64,000 nt of DNA from Diadophis punctatus similis (taxonomy: Eukaryota; Chordata; Lepidosauria; Squamata; Dipsadidae), in assembly GCA_023053685.1 (NCBI GenBank), contig JALIGW010000028.1:7166501-7230500 (forward strand), read 5' to 3'. The notes under the pieces are model-generated. The model worked only from the letters and a program-made list of their open reading frames with translations. It had not been told where the DNA came from and made no database searches. The position numbers were made by a program, and so were the translations under genes. The number at the start of each line of letters is the position of its first letter. The first letter of the stretch is position 1. Below are positions 11,840 through 23,339 of the stretch, in pieces.

Positions 11840-12520
11840 AGTTGTGCATTGTCATGTCATGTCATGTCATTGGCATCCTTCAGTCTCGAAAGACTATGGT
11901 ATCGTGCTCTGGAAAGAGTTCCTAAAACAGCATCTAGTGTGGCTAAGAAGGCCAATCCGAGCGTGGCAATCCCTTCCACACTGAGGGCAGATCAATTCTG
12001 TCCCCGGCCCGGCCCCCGGATTTCGCTGGTTTCGTGACTGCCTCTTTACCTCAGCCTGCCGAACAAGTGTCTCCTCGAAATGGAGAACGCCATGCTGTGT
12101 CTTTAGCCTCCAAGCTGAACGATCAGAAGTCAAGGTTTCCCAGCTGTTAATGTCTATTCCCAAGGCCTTTAAATCCCTCTTACAGATATCCTTATATCAC
12201 AGCTGTGGTCTTCCTCTGGGGCGCTTTCCCTGCACTAATTCTCCATACAGGAGATCTTTCGGAATCCAACCATCAGCCATTCTCACAACATGCCCAAGCC
12301 AGCGTAGACGTCATGTTTCAATAGTGTATACATGCTAGAAATTCCAGCATGTTCCAAGACTGCGCTATTTGAAACTTTGTCATGCCAGGTGATGCCAAGG
12401 ATACTTCGGAGACAGCGCATATGGAAGGTATTCAACTTTCTCTCCTGCCGTGCTTAAAGGGTCCAAGGCCATTCATTGCCTTTGTAATCAAGCACATCCA
12501 GTTCGCTGTTCATTATCCTC
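11840..12520 (-). pseudogene. Non-LTR retrotransposon ORF2 C-terminus, decayed
   Basis: Minus-strand translation reads GIDINSWETLTSDRSAWRLK and ends ELICPQCGRDCHARIGLLSH, i.e. the DSWE..A.DR..WR segment plus a terminal zinc-finger-like C..CGR.C.ARIGL.SH common in many animal non-LTR elements. Upstream of it, with frameshifts, comes an RPRGRPQLRYKD-like part. Clade not assigned. CATGT tandem copies at 11846-11868 mark the 3' end. Confidence 0.7.
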
Positions 12521-13216
12521 TTCTATTTCTTTCCACCTTTTCCAGCATTATAGATTTCTTTTTTATTTAATATATTTTGTATTTTATTTTTTGTCATCTC
12601 AAGGCAGCATACATACTTCATACTCCCATGTCTTATTTTCCCCACAACAACCCCGTCGTCACTGAGATCGTAACTGGCTCAAAGTCACCCTGCTGATTTT
12701 CATGTCTAAGAGAGGACTAGAACTCACAGTCTCCTAGCTTCAAACCCTTTCTTTCAGGAGACTTGGTTCCCTGCATTATATGTCCACGACATTATCTCTA
12801 AGGCTCATTTGACTTCAGTTCTTATCATGGCCACATTTTTGTAATTTTCTTTGCAATAGTACAGAAGATGTTTATAACTTTCTTCTGGGATTGTTTTTTC
12901 TACTTCAGTTTAACCTACAGGGCTTGTTATTTATGCTGATCTCCCATCCAAATATAACCAGGTGTACTCCTTAGTTTTTAAGAGGTCAGCCAACACCAAC
13001 TAAGTGCCAGCACCTGGGTAGGGGCACAGAAGTGTCTGTCTGTAAAGATATGAGAGAAATGGAAACAAATGATGAAGGCAAAGCTACAAGTTCCACTCTG
13101 GTCCCTGCATCATGATGTTGCATGGACCAGAATATTGCATGGACCAGCATGAAGAGAGTGAAGCCTACAGTGAAATGGGATGATGCCACTTTCATTAATT
13201 TAACTAAAATGTAAGA

Positions 13217-13363
13217 TCAAGGTTGACTCAGACTTCCATCCTTCTGAGGTTGGTAAAATGAGGACCCAGATTGTTGGGAGAAATATGTGGACTCTGTAAA
13301 CTGCTTAGAGAGGGCTGTAAAGCACTATGAAGTGGTATAGAAGTCTAAGTGCTATTGCTATCC
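13217..13363 (+). mobile_element. tRNA-SINE body, 5'-truncated
   Basis: Contains CAAGGTTGACTCAGACTTCC, GAGGACCCAGATTGTTGGGA, AGAGGGCTGTAAAGCACTAT and a CTAAGTGCTATTGCTATC end, all shared with the other copies. The tRNA-like head is missing. Confidence 0.75.
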
Positions 13364-13879
13364 TACAGAAGCCTCGATTTGCTTTTATTCCACTGAATTT
13401 TCCTCCAACCCCCAAATTTGGTAGCCATCATGTATCTACCATGTTTCTCAGAATCAGGTATTACTCATATCCTAATTAGGATTATAAAATGAGATGCACA
13501 AATACTTCTAATTATAATCACTTGGAAATAGGTGCAGTAAGCATTCAGAAACATAATCTGTTAGGTGCTGAAGTGCATAATGATGGTAAACAAATTTGAT
13601 GGTTAAGGGATGATAAAAAGGTGCTATAAAAGAATATAAATGCAAGTAACACCCATTCATCCCTTTACAAACATTCTGTGGATGTTCACAGAAAGATGAA
13701 TAACATGCAGAAATGCAGATAATAAATTGAATTTTTATTTGCTGTCGAAATGTTCCTTGTTCTGGTAAATCAGTTCTACAAACAGTGGAAAACCCAATAT
13801 TAAAGAAAAGGTTGATTACTGTACATGTTGGCTCACTCTTCTCTGGCCATAATCCAGCATTCCCACAAACTAAAGCAGC

Positions 13880-14070
13880 TCCCGCTGTGCACAGCCGAAA
13901 AAGTTCCGTGCCGGCCCCGCCCTTAGGTAGCTCGCTCTTCGATTGGCTGTGCCGGAGGAGGGCGTTAACCTAGTTAGGCAGGATGTCACGTGTGGGACTG
14001 GACTGGGAAAACAGAAGGCGTTGGAGTTGCGGCGGCCACCTTGAACACCCTGGTGGGCGCTGAAGGGATC
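13880..14070 (+). promoter_or_regulatory. GCHFR core promoter and 5' UTR
   Basis: The stretch directly before the GCHFR ATG holds a GC box (CCCCGCCC, 13915-13922), an inverted CCAAT box (ATTGG, 13942-13946) and an E-box of USF type (GTCACGTG, 13985-13992). It is GC-rich compared with the AT-rich flank on the left. No TATA box stands out. Confidence 0.6.
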
Positions 14071-14235
14071 ATGCCGTACGTTCTCATCAGCACTCAGATC
14101 CGCATGGTGAGCGATTCGGGACTGGGGCTGCAAAGTGGGGGGAGAAACAAGAGCGCGAGAGATCAAGCATGCAGTTATTTTTGGAATGTTGAACTTTTGC
14201 TGATTGTCTCTCTCTCCCCCCCCCCATCAAGAAAC

Positions 14236-14318
<83 letters not shown>

Positions 14319-17300
14319 ATCCAGACGCGATGGGAGCTGATATCTTTATTTGGATAAAAGAAAGAATAAAACAATTAACTGATTTCTGGAAATATTCACC
14401 TGGCTGAAATATATGGACACCCGCTTCTTTTCTTGCTCATATGTTTGCAAATATGTTTTCATGCATTTTGGTCTAACGGACTCTAACCCCTTCATGCCTG
14501 GCTTAAGTACTACACTAGAGACTTGGGGGATGATTAAATATCTGAAGTCACTTTGTGTAATTTGCATGCAGTTCTACAGCTGGATATTGTTTTCTTTTCT
14601 CATTTGCCATTGGCTTGGTTGTGCAGATACATGAATGCCATGCATAGCAATAGATTCCTGATGATGCTCCTTCCATGTTGGCAGGATCCACCTGTAACTG
14701 CTTCTAGAGCAGTGCCTTTCCCAACGTAATGCCTTCTAGATGTGTAGAAACTATAACTTCCAGAAATGGAACTGGCTGGAAGTTTTGGAAGTGATAATCC
14801 CATAACTTCTGGTGGCCATGAGTTTGGGGAAGATTGCTGTAGAAAGTGTCAGAGTTGCAATTTCTGGGTTGATTAATCTCTTCCTTGAAGGAAAAAGGAT
14901 CAAAAGTCACTGTGCATTTTTTTGGATATGCTTTTGTGGCCCATTTCATGAAATCATGGATCTGACTGGATTATGACACAATTATGTGGCAATACATTTG
15001 TTAGATTTACCATTGTGTGAACTTATCCATTTTTTCTGGAAAACAAGATCGTCTGATCACTTATTACTATAACCATGTGCTTGTATCTTTCAATTTATAT
15101 TGTTCTTACTTGTTTCCTAGTACGATTTGATAGCTTATTAGTAACATTGGCTACCACTAAGTGTTGTATCTTTTTATTCTCGATGAATGTATTTTATCCT
15201 CCTTATGTACACTGACAACATATATACCAAAGACAAATTCGTTGGGTATCCAATCATATTTGGCCAATAAAGATTTCTATTCTATTCTATTTTACTTTTA
15301 TGTACATTTCAGATGTTTATATAGATTATCTGATCAGTACAGTGATACGTGGAAAAATCTACATGTCCCAAAATTTTAAACTTACAGGTATGCAGAAAAT
15401 TGATGGACAGTTACATCTTCTGGCTACTTACATGTTAATTTGGAGAAAGGGATACAGAGGCTATGGAGATTCATCATCCCATTCTTAGGAGAAAATTCCT
15501 AAGCTAAACAAGCAAAATCCTTTTTCTCCAGTGCAGGGGTCCTCAAACTTGGCAACTTTAAGACTTGTGGGCTTCAGCTCCCAGAATTCTCCAGCCAGCA
15601 TAGCTGGAGAATTCTGGGAGTTCAAGTCCACAAGTCTTAAAGTTGCCACGTTTGAAGACCTCTGCTCCAATGGATGCATGATATAGGTAATTTGTTTCAA
15701 ACTTGGAAAGATGTGTGGACGTCAGTTCCCCAAATTCTCCAAGCAACATCCACAGGCATAAATCATGTGTCAACACCCTTCAGGGACCCTGCATGGCCTT
15801 TTTAAAACTGAATTTCTGTGGATTTTCAGCAAACTAGCAACCAATGAAGGGAGAAAGTGAAATAGATGCGTTAAGTTTCTTGTTCATCTCCATCTAACAC
15901 TTTCCCCCTTTTCTGGCAATAGGCTGAATGTTGAGCGATTATATTTACACCCAGTACAACTCTCAGCTACTGAAAATAACTTTTTTCAAAGAAGATGATG
16001 CTCCTAATTGCAAAAAGTCCTTCCTCTGCTATAGAGGGATCTGTGCCAGCCAACCCTGAATATTGGTTTGAAATGTATGTTTAAAAAGAACAAAAGCCAG
16101 GAAAAAAAACCCAAATTATTTCAAAAAGATTGAAAACATTCCATGCTGTCTCATGTTCAGCCTGTAGGGGGAGTTATAACAATGTGTAATTATATGTACC
16201 TGTGTAGTCTTGCACACAAATAGCTAGACTTGGAATAACTTTATTGTCTCTTGAAAGGTACACTAATTGGCATATATTAAAATGAAATTTCGTTGCATAC
16301 AACTCTCAAAGGGTCCAATAGACACTTACATAAACATGACAAAAATATAAATAAAAAAATAAAAAATTACGCATATACCCACGTATATGACACATAGCTC
16401 TAAGGAGGTAAAAGTGACTACCGTATTGTTGCTAACCTTTTGCCAATGATTTTACTTTGATTTTATGTAAAGGAAAAACCATTCCTTGTGTCCTAAAAGT
16501 GAAGTCTTGTAGTTCAGAAATTAAAATAACTCCCCAAAAAAAGGTGGACTGTCAAGTGCCTGAATTTTGATCATGTGACTGCAAGGGCACTGCAAGAGCC
16601 ATAACCCCAAGGACTGGTCATAACTACCATTTGTTTAGTGCTTCTATGGTTTTGTGGAAAAGTGACCTGAAATTGTATCATGAGAACTTGACAGCAAACT
16701 TGTTGATTTTTATGGGTATGATTTTTAGGACATTTGTGAAATAGTAGGTGTTAAGAGTGGAATGGGAAGATTTTGCCCCCAACAGGCTCAGACTCTTATT
16801 GTCATTTAGAGTGATAAAAACAAAATTGCTATCATAAATTGGCCTCTTTGTGCTGAATCAGAGGTGGGGTCCTCCCAGTTCGGACTGGTTCACCCGAACT
16901 GGTAGTGACCCGCTGGTGACGTCACAATGATGTCACGGAACTGGTTCAGTTGGTGCCGGTCCGTGGGTGCCGCCATCTCTTTTTTTGAATTTTTTATTTA
17001 TTTTTCTTCTGAGCATGTGCAGAAGCTGAGTTTCTGGCACTGTGCATGCGGTCGCCATCTTGGTTTCTGCTTTTTTTTTTGAATTTTTTTTTGAATTTTT
17101 CCCCCTTCTGAGCATGTGCAGAAGCCGAGTTTCCGGTACTGTGCATGTGGTCACCATCTTGTTTTTGGCACAAAGCGCCCACGCGCCCACGAGGTGCGCC
17201 CACAAGGCGCGGGCAGAAGCGAACAGGCAGCGAGGTATGTTAGAACCCACCCGTGCCAAATGGTAGTGTGATCTTAAAGTGTTAGTAAACTGCATATGCA

Positions 17301-20300
17301 CTGCTATGCTTTCATTTATTTACTAAATAAATACACACTTATGTTCCCATCTATCTACCAGAAGGAGCCCCAGGTCTGATTTTAATGAATTGACAAATTC
17401 CTCTAGGTGAAGTCAACTGATCAGACATCTTGATTCTAAAACATATAGGGTGTGCTTAATACACTGAGATCAGAAATTCCATCAAACTGGATGCTAATGG
17501 AGATCTTTGGCAAATATGTTGGAAGCTGCTCTCATGTTCTGACTAATGTCTGACTAATGTATTGTAGCATTAAAACTGCTCCATTCACCTATTTTTTTAA
17601 ACAGGTCTATGCATTTGTGTATATACTCTATCTTTGTGTGTGTGTGTGTGTGTACACCAATAATGAAAATCTTTATAATGAAAAACTTTATTAATGAAAA
17701 CCTAAAACAGATATGTTGATTTGAGTTGCATTGGTTTTCCTTTTCAATGTTATACTGAACTTTGAATGAAAAAGCTAAATAATGCTTGTGATATTGATAT
17801 TATAAATGGTACCTAATTTTAATAGAATACCTTGTTTCTTTCTCTTCCCTACTTTCAATACTTTATCTAAGTAGTAGAATGTCAGTAAATTGTGAATTAT
17901 TTTATATAGAGTTGCGATGGCTCAGTGGTGTAAAGATGCTGGAGATGGTCTTTGCTCCGATGATTCGAGTCCTAGCACTGCGTGGTGCAGTGAGCTTCCA
18001 TCACTGGCTTCAGCTTCTGCCAACCTAACAATTCGAAAGCATGCTAATGCAAGTAGATAAATAGGTACCACTTTGGTGGGAAAATAATGGCGTTTCGTAC
18101 AGTTGTATGAATCCAGCCAGTGCCGGACCTTCTCCAATGCAACCCAAGGTGACATCAGTGGAGGGAGAAACCCCTGATGTCACTGCAGAATGCTGTTCAA
18201 CCTTTCCGAGTGTGGAGCTAGTCCGCCCCTGTGGTGCACTCTGAATAGTGTGCGAGTATGAACTAGCAGTTGTCAGCAGTCAAACAACTACTTTGTATTA
18301 ACTCTATAGTCTCCTGGTAATGTAACATTGTCACAGGTTAAATAAATAAAAACATTTTATATAAATGTCACTATACTGAAATAATACAATGAAATATATG
18401 AAGTCTTACAACAACACAATAAAATGGAAAAAATAAAATGTATTGTAGTAACTTTAGATATACTAATAAGGGCAAGTGTGCAAAGCTGAGGGATAATAGG
18501 CCCATCTCAACCTGAGGACAAAAGTATAGTATTAGAGATTTTCATAAACGATCTTGAACTGTGGTTTCTGCCAAGTATCATTATCTGGTGTTCAAATTTT
18601 GCAAATAGAATAAGAGATATAATGAAATAATGGGATGATGCTAATATTGTTTTCAATACAGAAGTGGTCATTTCTCTCTGCAGGAAGTTGGACCTACAAT
18701 GGTTGGTGATGAACATTCAGATCCAAACTTGATGAACTATCTAGGGGCCATTAAAAGAAACATGTTGGGAAATCATTTGTAAGTATTCCTCTTTTTGCTT
18801 CTTGCTTACATCACTATTTGTTAATCCGTAATTTTGACAACATAAGAGAGCTTTCCCAAATCTGGTGCCCAGTTGGGTGGAAAACGTTTATTAACAAACT
18901 ATATATTCTTAGCCAAAACTTTTTTGTCATCTTTATTCCTTTGCTGTGGAAAATTGTGCGCATTCTTCAGGATGAATGGATAATTCTGATGCATCTAAGA
19001 TATTTCTTGAGCTTTTCATTCATCATTTAAATTAAAGCCCAAAAGACAGCAATACTGCAGTAGAATCCTATTTACTCTAATGATATGTCAGTGAAAATTT
19101 CATCCAGGTGCAGTGACCAAGCCATTTCCCCTCAGTTATTTTCTTGCTTCAATCCCCATCATTACTCCAGACTGGGCCTGTCTTCCAACCTAATACGTTG
19201 GCCTCCTGCCAATTTTATGCCATCTGTTTTCTCTGTTTATGCAACTTTACAGATTGAAGTGCAAAATGTTAATCCTTTGAGACATCATAAATAAATGTGA
19301 ACATAAATATACAGCTTCTTAAGTTACAATATAGTTGTTTTGGCTTAAGACAACATGTTTAACCCAGGCATTGTGATTTATAAAATATTAACTAATACAA
19401 TAGTTCAATTCAGCCAGTTGCTTTTTATTGAATGAACTATGAATGAAACAAAGCCTGGCTTACTGTAGTACGTAAATTGGATTCGTTTTCAGGGCACTAT
19501 TTATTTCTGAAGACCTAGAAAAGAAATGTAAAATCAGTTGAAAGCAATGTTTTAGGATTGAAGGTGAGAAATAAGGAGTGCTTTCCTTTCCTATTAACTT
19601 TTCTCCACAGGGATTAGAAATAAAATATGAAGAAAGAAATCATAAGCATATTTACTTAATGTAGTTCAAAAGCTTTTTATATTAGAAGTCGTTTTATAAG
19701 TCATCTTAAGCTTTTCATCATGTTGATGTTTGCATCCTTTGACTTTCCATTGTTAGTGATTTCAGAGCTTTTACATGCAAGCAAGCTTAAAAGCTCAAGT
19801 GTGAAGTTGATGTGTAAATAATGATAGGTCTTACTTTGAAGATGACTCTTCTATTTGGAAGATTGTCAGATGATTATCTCTTTGAGGGTATCTGCCCTTT
19901 GAAAGGTTGTGCAGGCCAGTGGAAGGGCAAAGGCCATGAATATATCCCTGGATAGCAGTTTAAATAGGCCCATGGGGTTTTTTTTCCAGCTACTGGGGCA
20001 AAATATGTTTCATTTTAATGTTAAGTTTTTTTTAATTTATTTATCAAATTTAGAACCTGCCTACCTCCCACACAGAGGGACTCTGGGTGGTGGGAAAATA
20101 AAATATTAAAACATAAAAACTGTATATAAAAATTATAGAAGAGACAAATAGAATAGAATAACAGAGTTGGAAGGGACCTTGGAGGTCTTCTAGTCCAACC
20201 CCCTGCTTAGACAAGAAACCCTACACCACTTCAGACAAATGGTTATCCAAAATCTTCTTAAAAACTTCCAGTGTTGGAGCATTGTTGGAATTCAGAATTA

Positions 20301-21801
20301 AAAGGCGGAGAGGGGGAGGCCCTTCAAAGTGCTAACCAGCCTCACAGCTGTGTGCTGCTCAATGAGCCCCAAAGCAAAATGGCAGAGCCAGGTCTTTAGG
20401 CATTTTTGAAAAGCCAGGAATGTGGGGGCCCTCCTCTCCCCTTGGGGAACAAGTTGTACTAATTATACATATAGGAAAATTAGCATAAGCCTGTTTTAAA
20501 TAAATCTATGCTTTTTTTCTTGGCTTATATAAGGAGTTCCTCCTGAGAGCTTCTTCCAAATCTTATCATAAAATATCTTCTCCTCTGCAGTTTTTGCAAA
20601 GGTCATGTGACTTTAAATACTATTCAATTTCTTGGTGGCAAGATGCAAGTTTGGGTGCATTTCTCAACAATGCCAAAAATAGTGTCATGCCATAAGCTTT
20701 GTCGTTACATATTTGGGTGCAACATCATGATGCCCATGCAAAAAGTGCAGAATTTGTGTCCCAACGACAAAGTGCTTTTTGTCATTCCCGCCCTTGCCAT
20801 TCATGCCTCTGCTACTTGTTCTCCTTTCCCTTCTTGCTTTGCAGTGGTGACCACCTCCTTTTTCACATAAATAACCGGAAGAGGGGAAATGAACAGAGCC
20901 TCGGGGAGACCTAACATTGTGGCTGCAAACTCTGCATTTTAAAAATACCAGCCAGAAGGGTCAGTTCACAGATGAAAATAGAAGTACAAATCCAATAAAG
21001 CCCTGTAAAATATCAAAGCAAATTAGGATAGAGCTGTATATAACATTTAAACTGTTGTAAATATTATAAATAATCTCGTTGACTAATTTGTTATTGGGAC
21101 CAAGTATATAAAAATGGGCAAGCTTTTAATTCTCCAGAAATCTTCATAAGGGTTTGTGAATAAAGCTTGTCTCTAGGCTGCATTGCTACTTTCCAAAACT
21201 TGTGTGATCTTGTATTCACCCAAGCTTTCAAAAATGTAGGGCATCAAAGACCCAGAAGATTAACCTTAAACTTTGATCAACATATTAAATTTCTGTTTAG
21301 CCTCCTTTACTTTCTAGTTCTTGCTTAGAAGGGGACGACAGAGAATGAGGTGGCTGGATGGAGTCACTGAAGCAGTAGGTGTGAGCTTAAATGGATTCCA
21401 GAGGATGGTAGAGGACAAAAAGGCCTGGAGGAACGTTGTCCATGGGGTCGCAATGGGTCGGACACGACTTTGCAACTAACAACAACTTTCCAGCTTTACA
21501 ACTTTGTTCTTAGAACTGCAACATTCAATTTACATTCTCATCGATATGGACACAAATTATTTGAAATTGTTTTTTAAAAAAATCTCTCCACTTTTTATGT
21601 CTTGTTTACAACAGCTGGGAATATTATGTGAATGATGCTCCACGGATCGTCTTGGATAAGCTGGAGACGTGTGGTTATCGAGTGATCAGCATGACAGGAG
21701 TGGGGCAGACACTGGTGTGGTGTCTTCACAAAGAAATGACAGAGAATTGTGCTTTCCTTCCTTCCCAAAACATTGTTGTAAACCACCCAGCAGAAGCTTG
21801 A
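14071..21801 (+). CDS. GCHFR: GCHFR, GTP cyclohydrolase I feedback regulatory protein (GFRP)
   Basis: GFRP is a small protein that binds GTP cyclohydrolase I as a pentamer. It mediates inhibition by tetrahydrobiopterin and stimulation by phenylalanine, so setting BH4 supply. Three coding exons join in frame: 14071-14106, 18684-18778 and 21615-21801, with donors gtgagc and gtaagt and acceptors ctgcag and caacag. The product begins MPYVLISTQIRM, continues EVGPTMVGDEHSDP, and ends the conserved core with RIVLDKLETCGYRVISMTGV then GQTLVWCLHKE, close to human GFRP throughout. Mammalian GFRP stops after HKE at 84 residues. Here the frame stays open for 21 more codons (MTENCAFLPS... to a TGA at 21799-21801), giving 105 residues. 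The gene diverges from RMDN3 and converges on DNAJC17. Intron 1 (4.6 kb) holds a GT/GA microsatellite, a MITE and a SINE; intron 2 holds CR1 and BovB fragments. Identity is certain; use of the extension is less so. Confidence 0.96.
14239..14315. repeat. Compound microsatellite (GT)n(GA)n in GCHFR intron 1
   Basis: About 19 GT units followed by about 19 GA units, starting 132 bp after the GCHFR exon 1 donor, with a C-run just before it. Likely length-polymorphic. Confidence 0.95.
15160..15290 (+). repeat. Interspersed repeat with TTCTA tail
   Basis: Contains TTTTATTCTCGATGAATGTA, CCAAAGACAAATTCGTTGGG and CCAATCATATTTGGCCAATA, then a TTCTATTCTATTCTATTTT tail. The tail is the complement of the AATAG runs seen at CR1 3' ends. 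Probably a LINE 3' UTR. Confidence 0.5.
15534..15664. mobile_element. hAT palindromic MITE (CAGGGGTCCTCAAACTTGGC) in GCHFR intron 1
   Basis: 131-bp palindrome around CCAGAATTCTCCAGCC. The arms share ACTTTAAGACTTGTGG. The target duplication is CTCCAGTG/CTCCAATG (15526-15533 and 15665-15672), one mismatch. It is the same family as 60477-60607. Confidence 0.87.
16565..16740. mobile_element. Family C fragment in GCHFR intron 1
   Basis: Diverged copy with GATCATGTGACTGCAAGGGC and GGTCATAACTACCATTTG, like the ATGATC/GGTCATAA blocks of family C. Ends not defined. Confidence 0.4.
16859..17255. mobile_element. Family A MITE in GCHFR intron 1
   Basis: Starts CAGAGGTGGGGTCCTCCCAG and ends TTAGAACCCACCCGTG. 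Interior similarity to the copy at 643-1016 is clear (GTGACGTCACAATGATGTCA, then a GAGCATGTGCAGAAG block, here duplicated). The target duplication is degenerate. Confidence 0.75.
17911..18250 (+). mobile_element. Second tRNA-like SINE family in GCHFR intron 1
   Basis: Starts GTTGCGATGGCTCAGTGGTG, then ATTCGAGTCCTAGCACTG, TTCTGCCAACCTAACAATTC and GTAGATAAATAGGTACCACT, a common squamate SINE layout. The 3' boundary is uncertain. Confidence 0.65.
20025..20135. repeat. Relative of the 41150 repeat in GCHFR intron 2
   Basis: Contains TTTAATTTATTTATCAAATT, ACCTCCCACACAGAGGGACT and CTGGGTGGTGGGAAAATAAA, followed by an A-rich stretch that runs into the CR1 fragment at 20141. Confidence 0.4.
20141..20290 (-). 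mobile_element. CR1 LINE 3' end, minus orientation
   Basis: Carries AGAGTTGGAAGGGACCTTGG and CTTCTAGTCCAACCCCCTGC, the CR1 3'-end hallmark in reverse. It is preceded by AATAGAATAGAAT, the snake-type microsatellite tail. Confidence 0.85.
21320..21492 (+). mobile_element. BovB (RTE) LINE 3' end in GCHFR intron 2
   Basis: Contains GAGGTGGCTGGATGGAGTCA, AGGCCTGGAGGAACGTTGTC, then CATGGGGTCGCAATGGGTCG and GACACGACTTTGCAACTAAC, the well-known BovB 3' terminus (GGGTCGCAAAGAGTCGGACA type). 5'-truncated. It ends about 120 bp before GCHFR exon 3. Confidence 0.85.
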
Positions 21802-22398
21802 GATTGCATTGCTCATCTTCAGGCATTTTAAAGTGAGACTTTATCAAAACCTGGCTTTAAAATCATAAGCACCGCTACATCATCGTAAGAAGCATCTTTC
21901 TAAGAAGCTTCACAGCTCTGGGGCTGGAACTTTCCTGAAGAGATGAATCCTTATTAAGCATTATTTCAGGTGCCAATTTGAAACTGGCAGTATTAAATGT
22001 TATCTCATCTTTATTGAACAACGACGACTTGGCATTAAATGCACTATATCAGTAACAGTCTCAGGTTAGATCAGGTGTGACATAGCAGAGAAGAATGCTC
22101 ATGCACAAAATGGCTTGTTAATATTGATAGGGACATTACCATACAAATTTACCTCTATAAATTACATGATGTGCTTAAAGTATACTATAGTGTCCCCATT
22201 CAAGAGTGTGACCAAAATCTTGAGATTGTGATATGTGGTTTTTCTATTAATCTCTACATGGTATGTTTTAAAATAGAACAGAAAATATTCTTTAAATAGT
22301 TCTGTATCGTTTTTAATTGTACAAATTTGCCTTTTCATTGTTGGGATTATTTACATTGTGTCTGCTGAAAACCATTCTTAAGTAGCTCATAAAATAAT

Positions 22399-22410
22399 AA
22401 TAAAAATAAA
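22399..22410 (+). terminator. GCHFR: GCHFR poly(A) signal
   Basis: Two overlapping AATAAA hexamers lie about 600 bp after the GCHFR stop codon, in an AT-rich tract. They are the first good cluster downstream on the plus strand. The cleavage site is not determined. Confidence 0.5.
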
Positions 22411-23269
22411 ATCAATCTAACATATCTCAAACTGTTTGTTACCAGGCAGTTTTAAAATGCCACCAAAGCCTGTAACATACCAATTGACAATCTTGAGCAA
22501 AAGTCTGAAATGATGAGTATCCCAAAGGGTACACTAATATATACAATTTGTATATTGGCAGGTAATGGGACTAATACACTGATCTAGTGCAGCATCTCTC
22601 CCTCATTCAAGGAGCGGTGTTAGTTTCACATTGTTTTATTGCTGAACTGGAAGAGTCAAATAATTAACCCTCTTTGTAACAATTTATTTTGGTTTAGATT
22701 GCACTGTCAATACTGATAGGTGGTTCAGTTTCCTTGTGATGTAAGTGGCTATGAATGACCCCACAGTAATATTTAAGAGTCCTAGATAAGAATTGAGAAA
22801 ATGGGTGAGATCACAATTTAGCCATGAAATTGAGCTTATAACCAGCTTTCAACCAAATGAATTTCACAGATTTATTACAAAGATAAAAATAAGGTAACTA
22901 TAGAACAAAAGGGTATGTTACATCTAACAAATATGTGGATTTATAAAGAATAGAGAGAAGAGCACGATGATCCTTTAAAGTCAGATTTGCCACGAGTTGC
23001 GATGAGTAGAAAACATTTTCTATCATAGGAAATGTGTAGAGCTCATATTGGTTCAATGAGTCGGGAAACGTGGTGATGAACAAGGAAGGATATGTTTTTT
23101 GAAAAGGCAGATTTGCCACTGCTGTATAAATTCCAGATGTCAGGGTAATTTAACACTGAAAAACTTGAAATAGATTTTCACTTTATATATCCCCTTAATT
23201 GGGGTGATCATTGGAAGATTATTCTTCCAAGAAATCTACAGTAGTTTTGAAGTTTTTCCTTCAATAGTT
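22411..23269. other. GCHFR-DNAJC17 convergent intergenic spacer
   Basis: AT-rich sequence between the two poly(A) signals. No exon or recognisable repeat was seen. Confidence 0.5.
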
Positions 23270-23275
23270 TTTATT
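23270..23275 (-). terminator. DNAJC17: DNAJC17 poly(A) signal
   Basis: AATAAA on the minus strand lies 65 bp beyond the DNAJC17 stop codon, so the 3' UTR is probably under 100 nt. It faces the GCHFR 3' end, leaving less than 1 kb between the convergent genes. Confidence 0.6.
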
Positions 23276-23339
23276 GGTTTAAGCAAAAATGCTTATTGCT
23301 TATAAGCAAAAATGCATGATAATGCCATTTCCCCTTCTA

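Larger units (their letters stand above)
3664..13879. other. RMDN3-GCHFR intergenic region
   Basis: Beyond the repeats and candidate promoter listed separately, this AT-rich stretch shows no exon with family similarity on either strand. The unlisted parts (3664-4600, 5800-6180, 7100-8900, 9300-9780, 10050-10880, 11050-11560, 12520-13200, 13400-13880) hold only short chance frames. Some are likely old, unrecognised repeats. Confidence 0.5.

Noticed and set aside
13990..14374. Frames with CVCVCV and RERERE or SLSLSL and THTHTH runs
   Set aside because: They translate the GT/GA microsatellite. Only the first 36 nt from 14071 is a real exon, in another frame.
16933..17301. 122-codon minus-strand frame with repeated SASAHAQK
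   Set aside because: It translates duplicated MITE interior in GCHFR intron 1.
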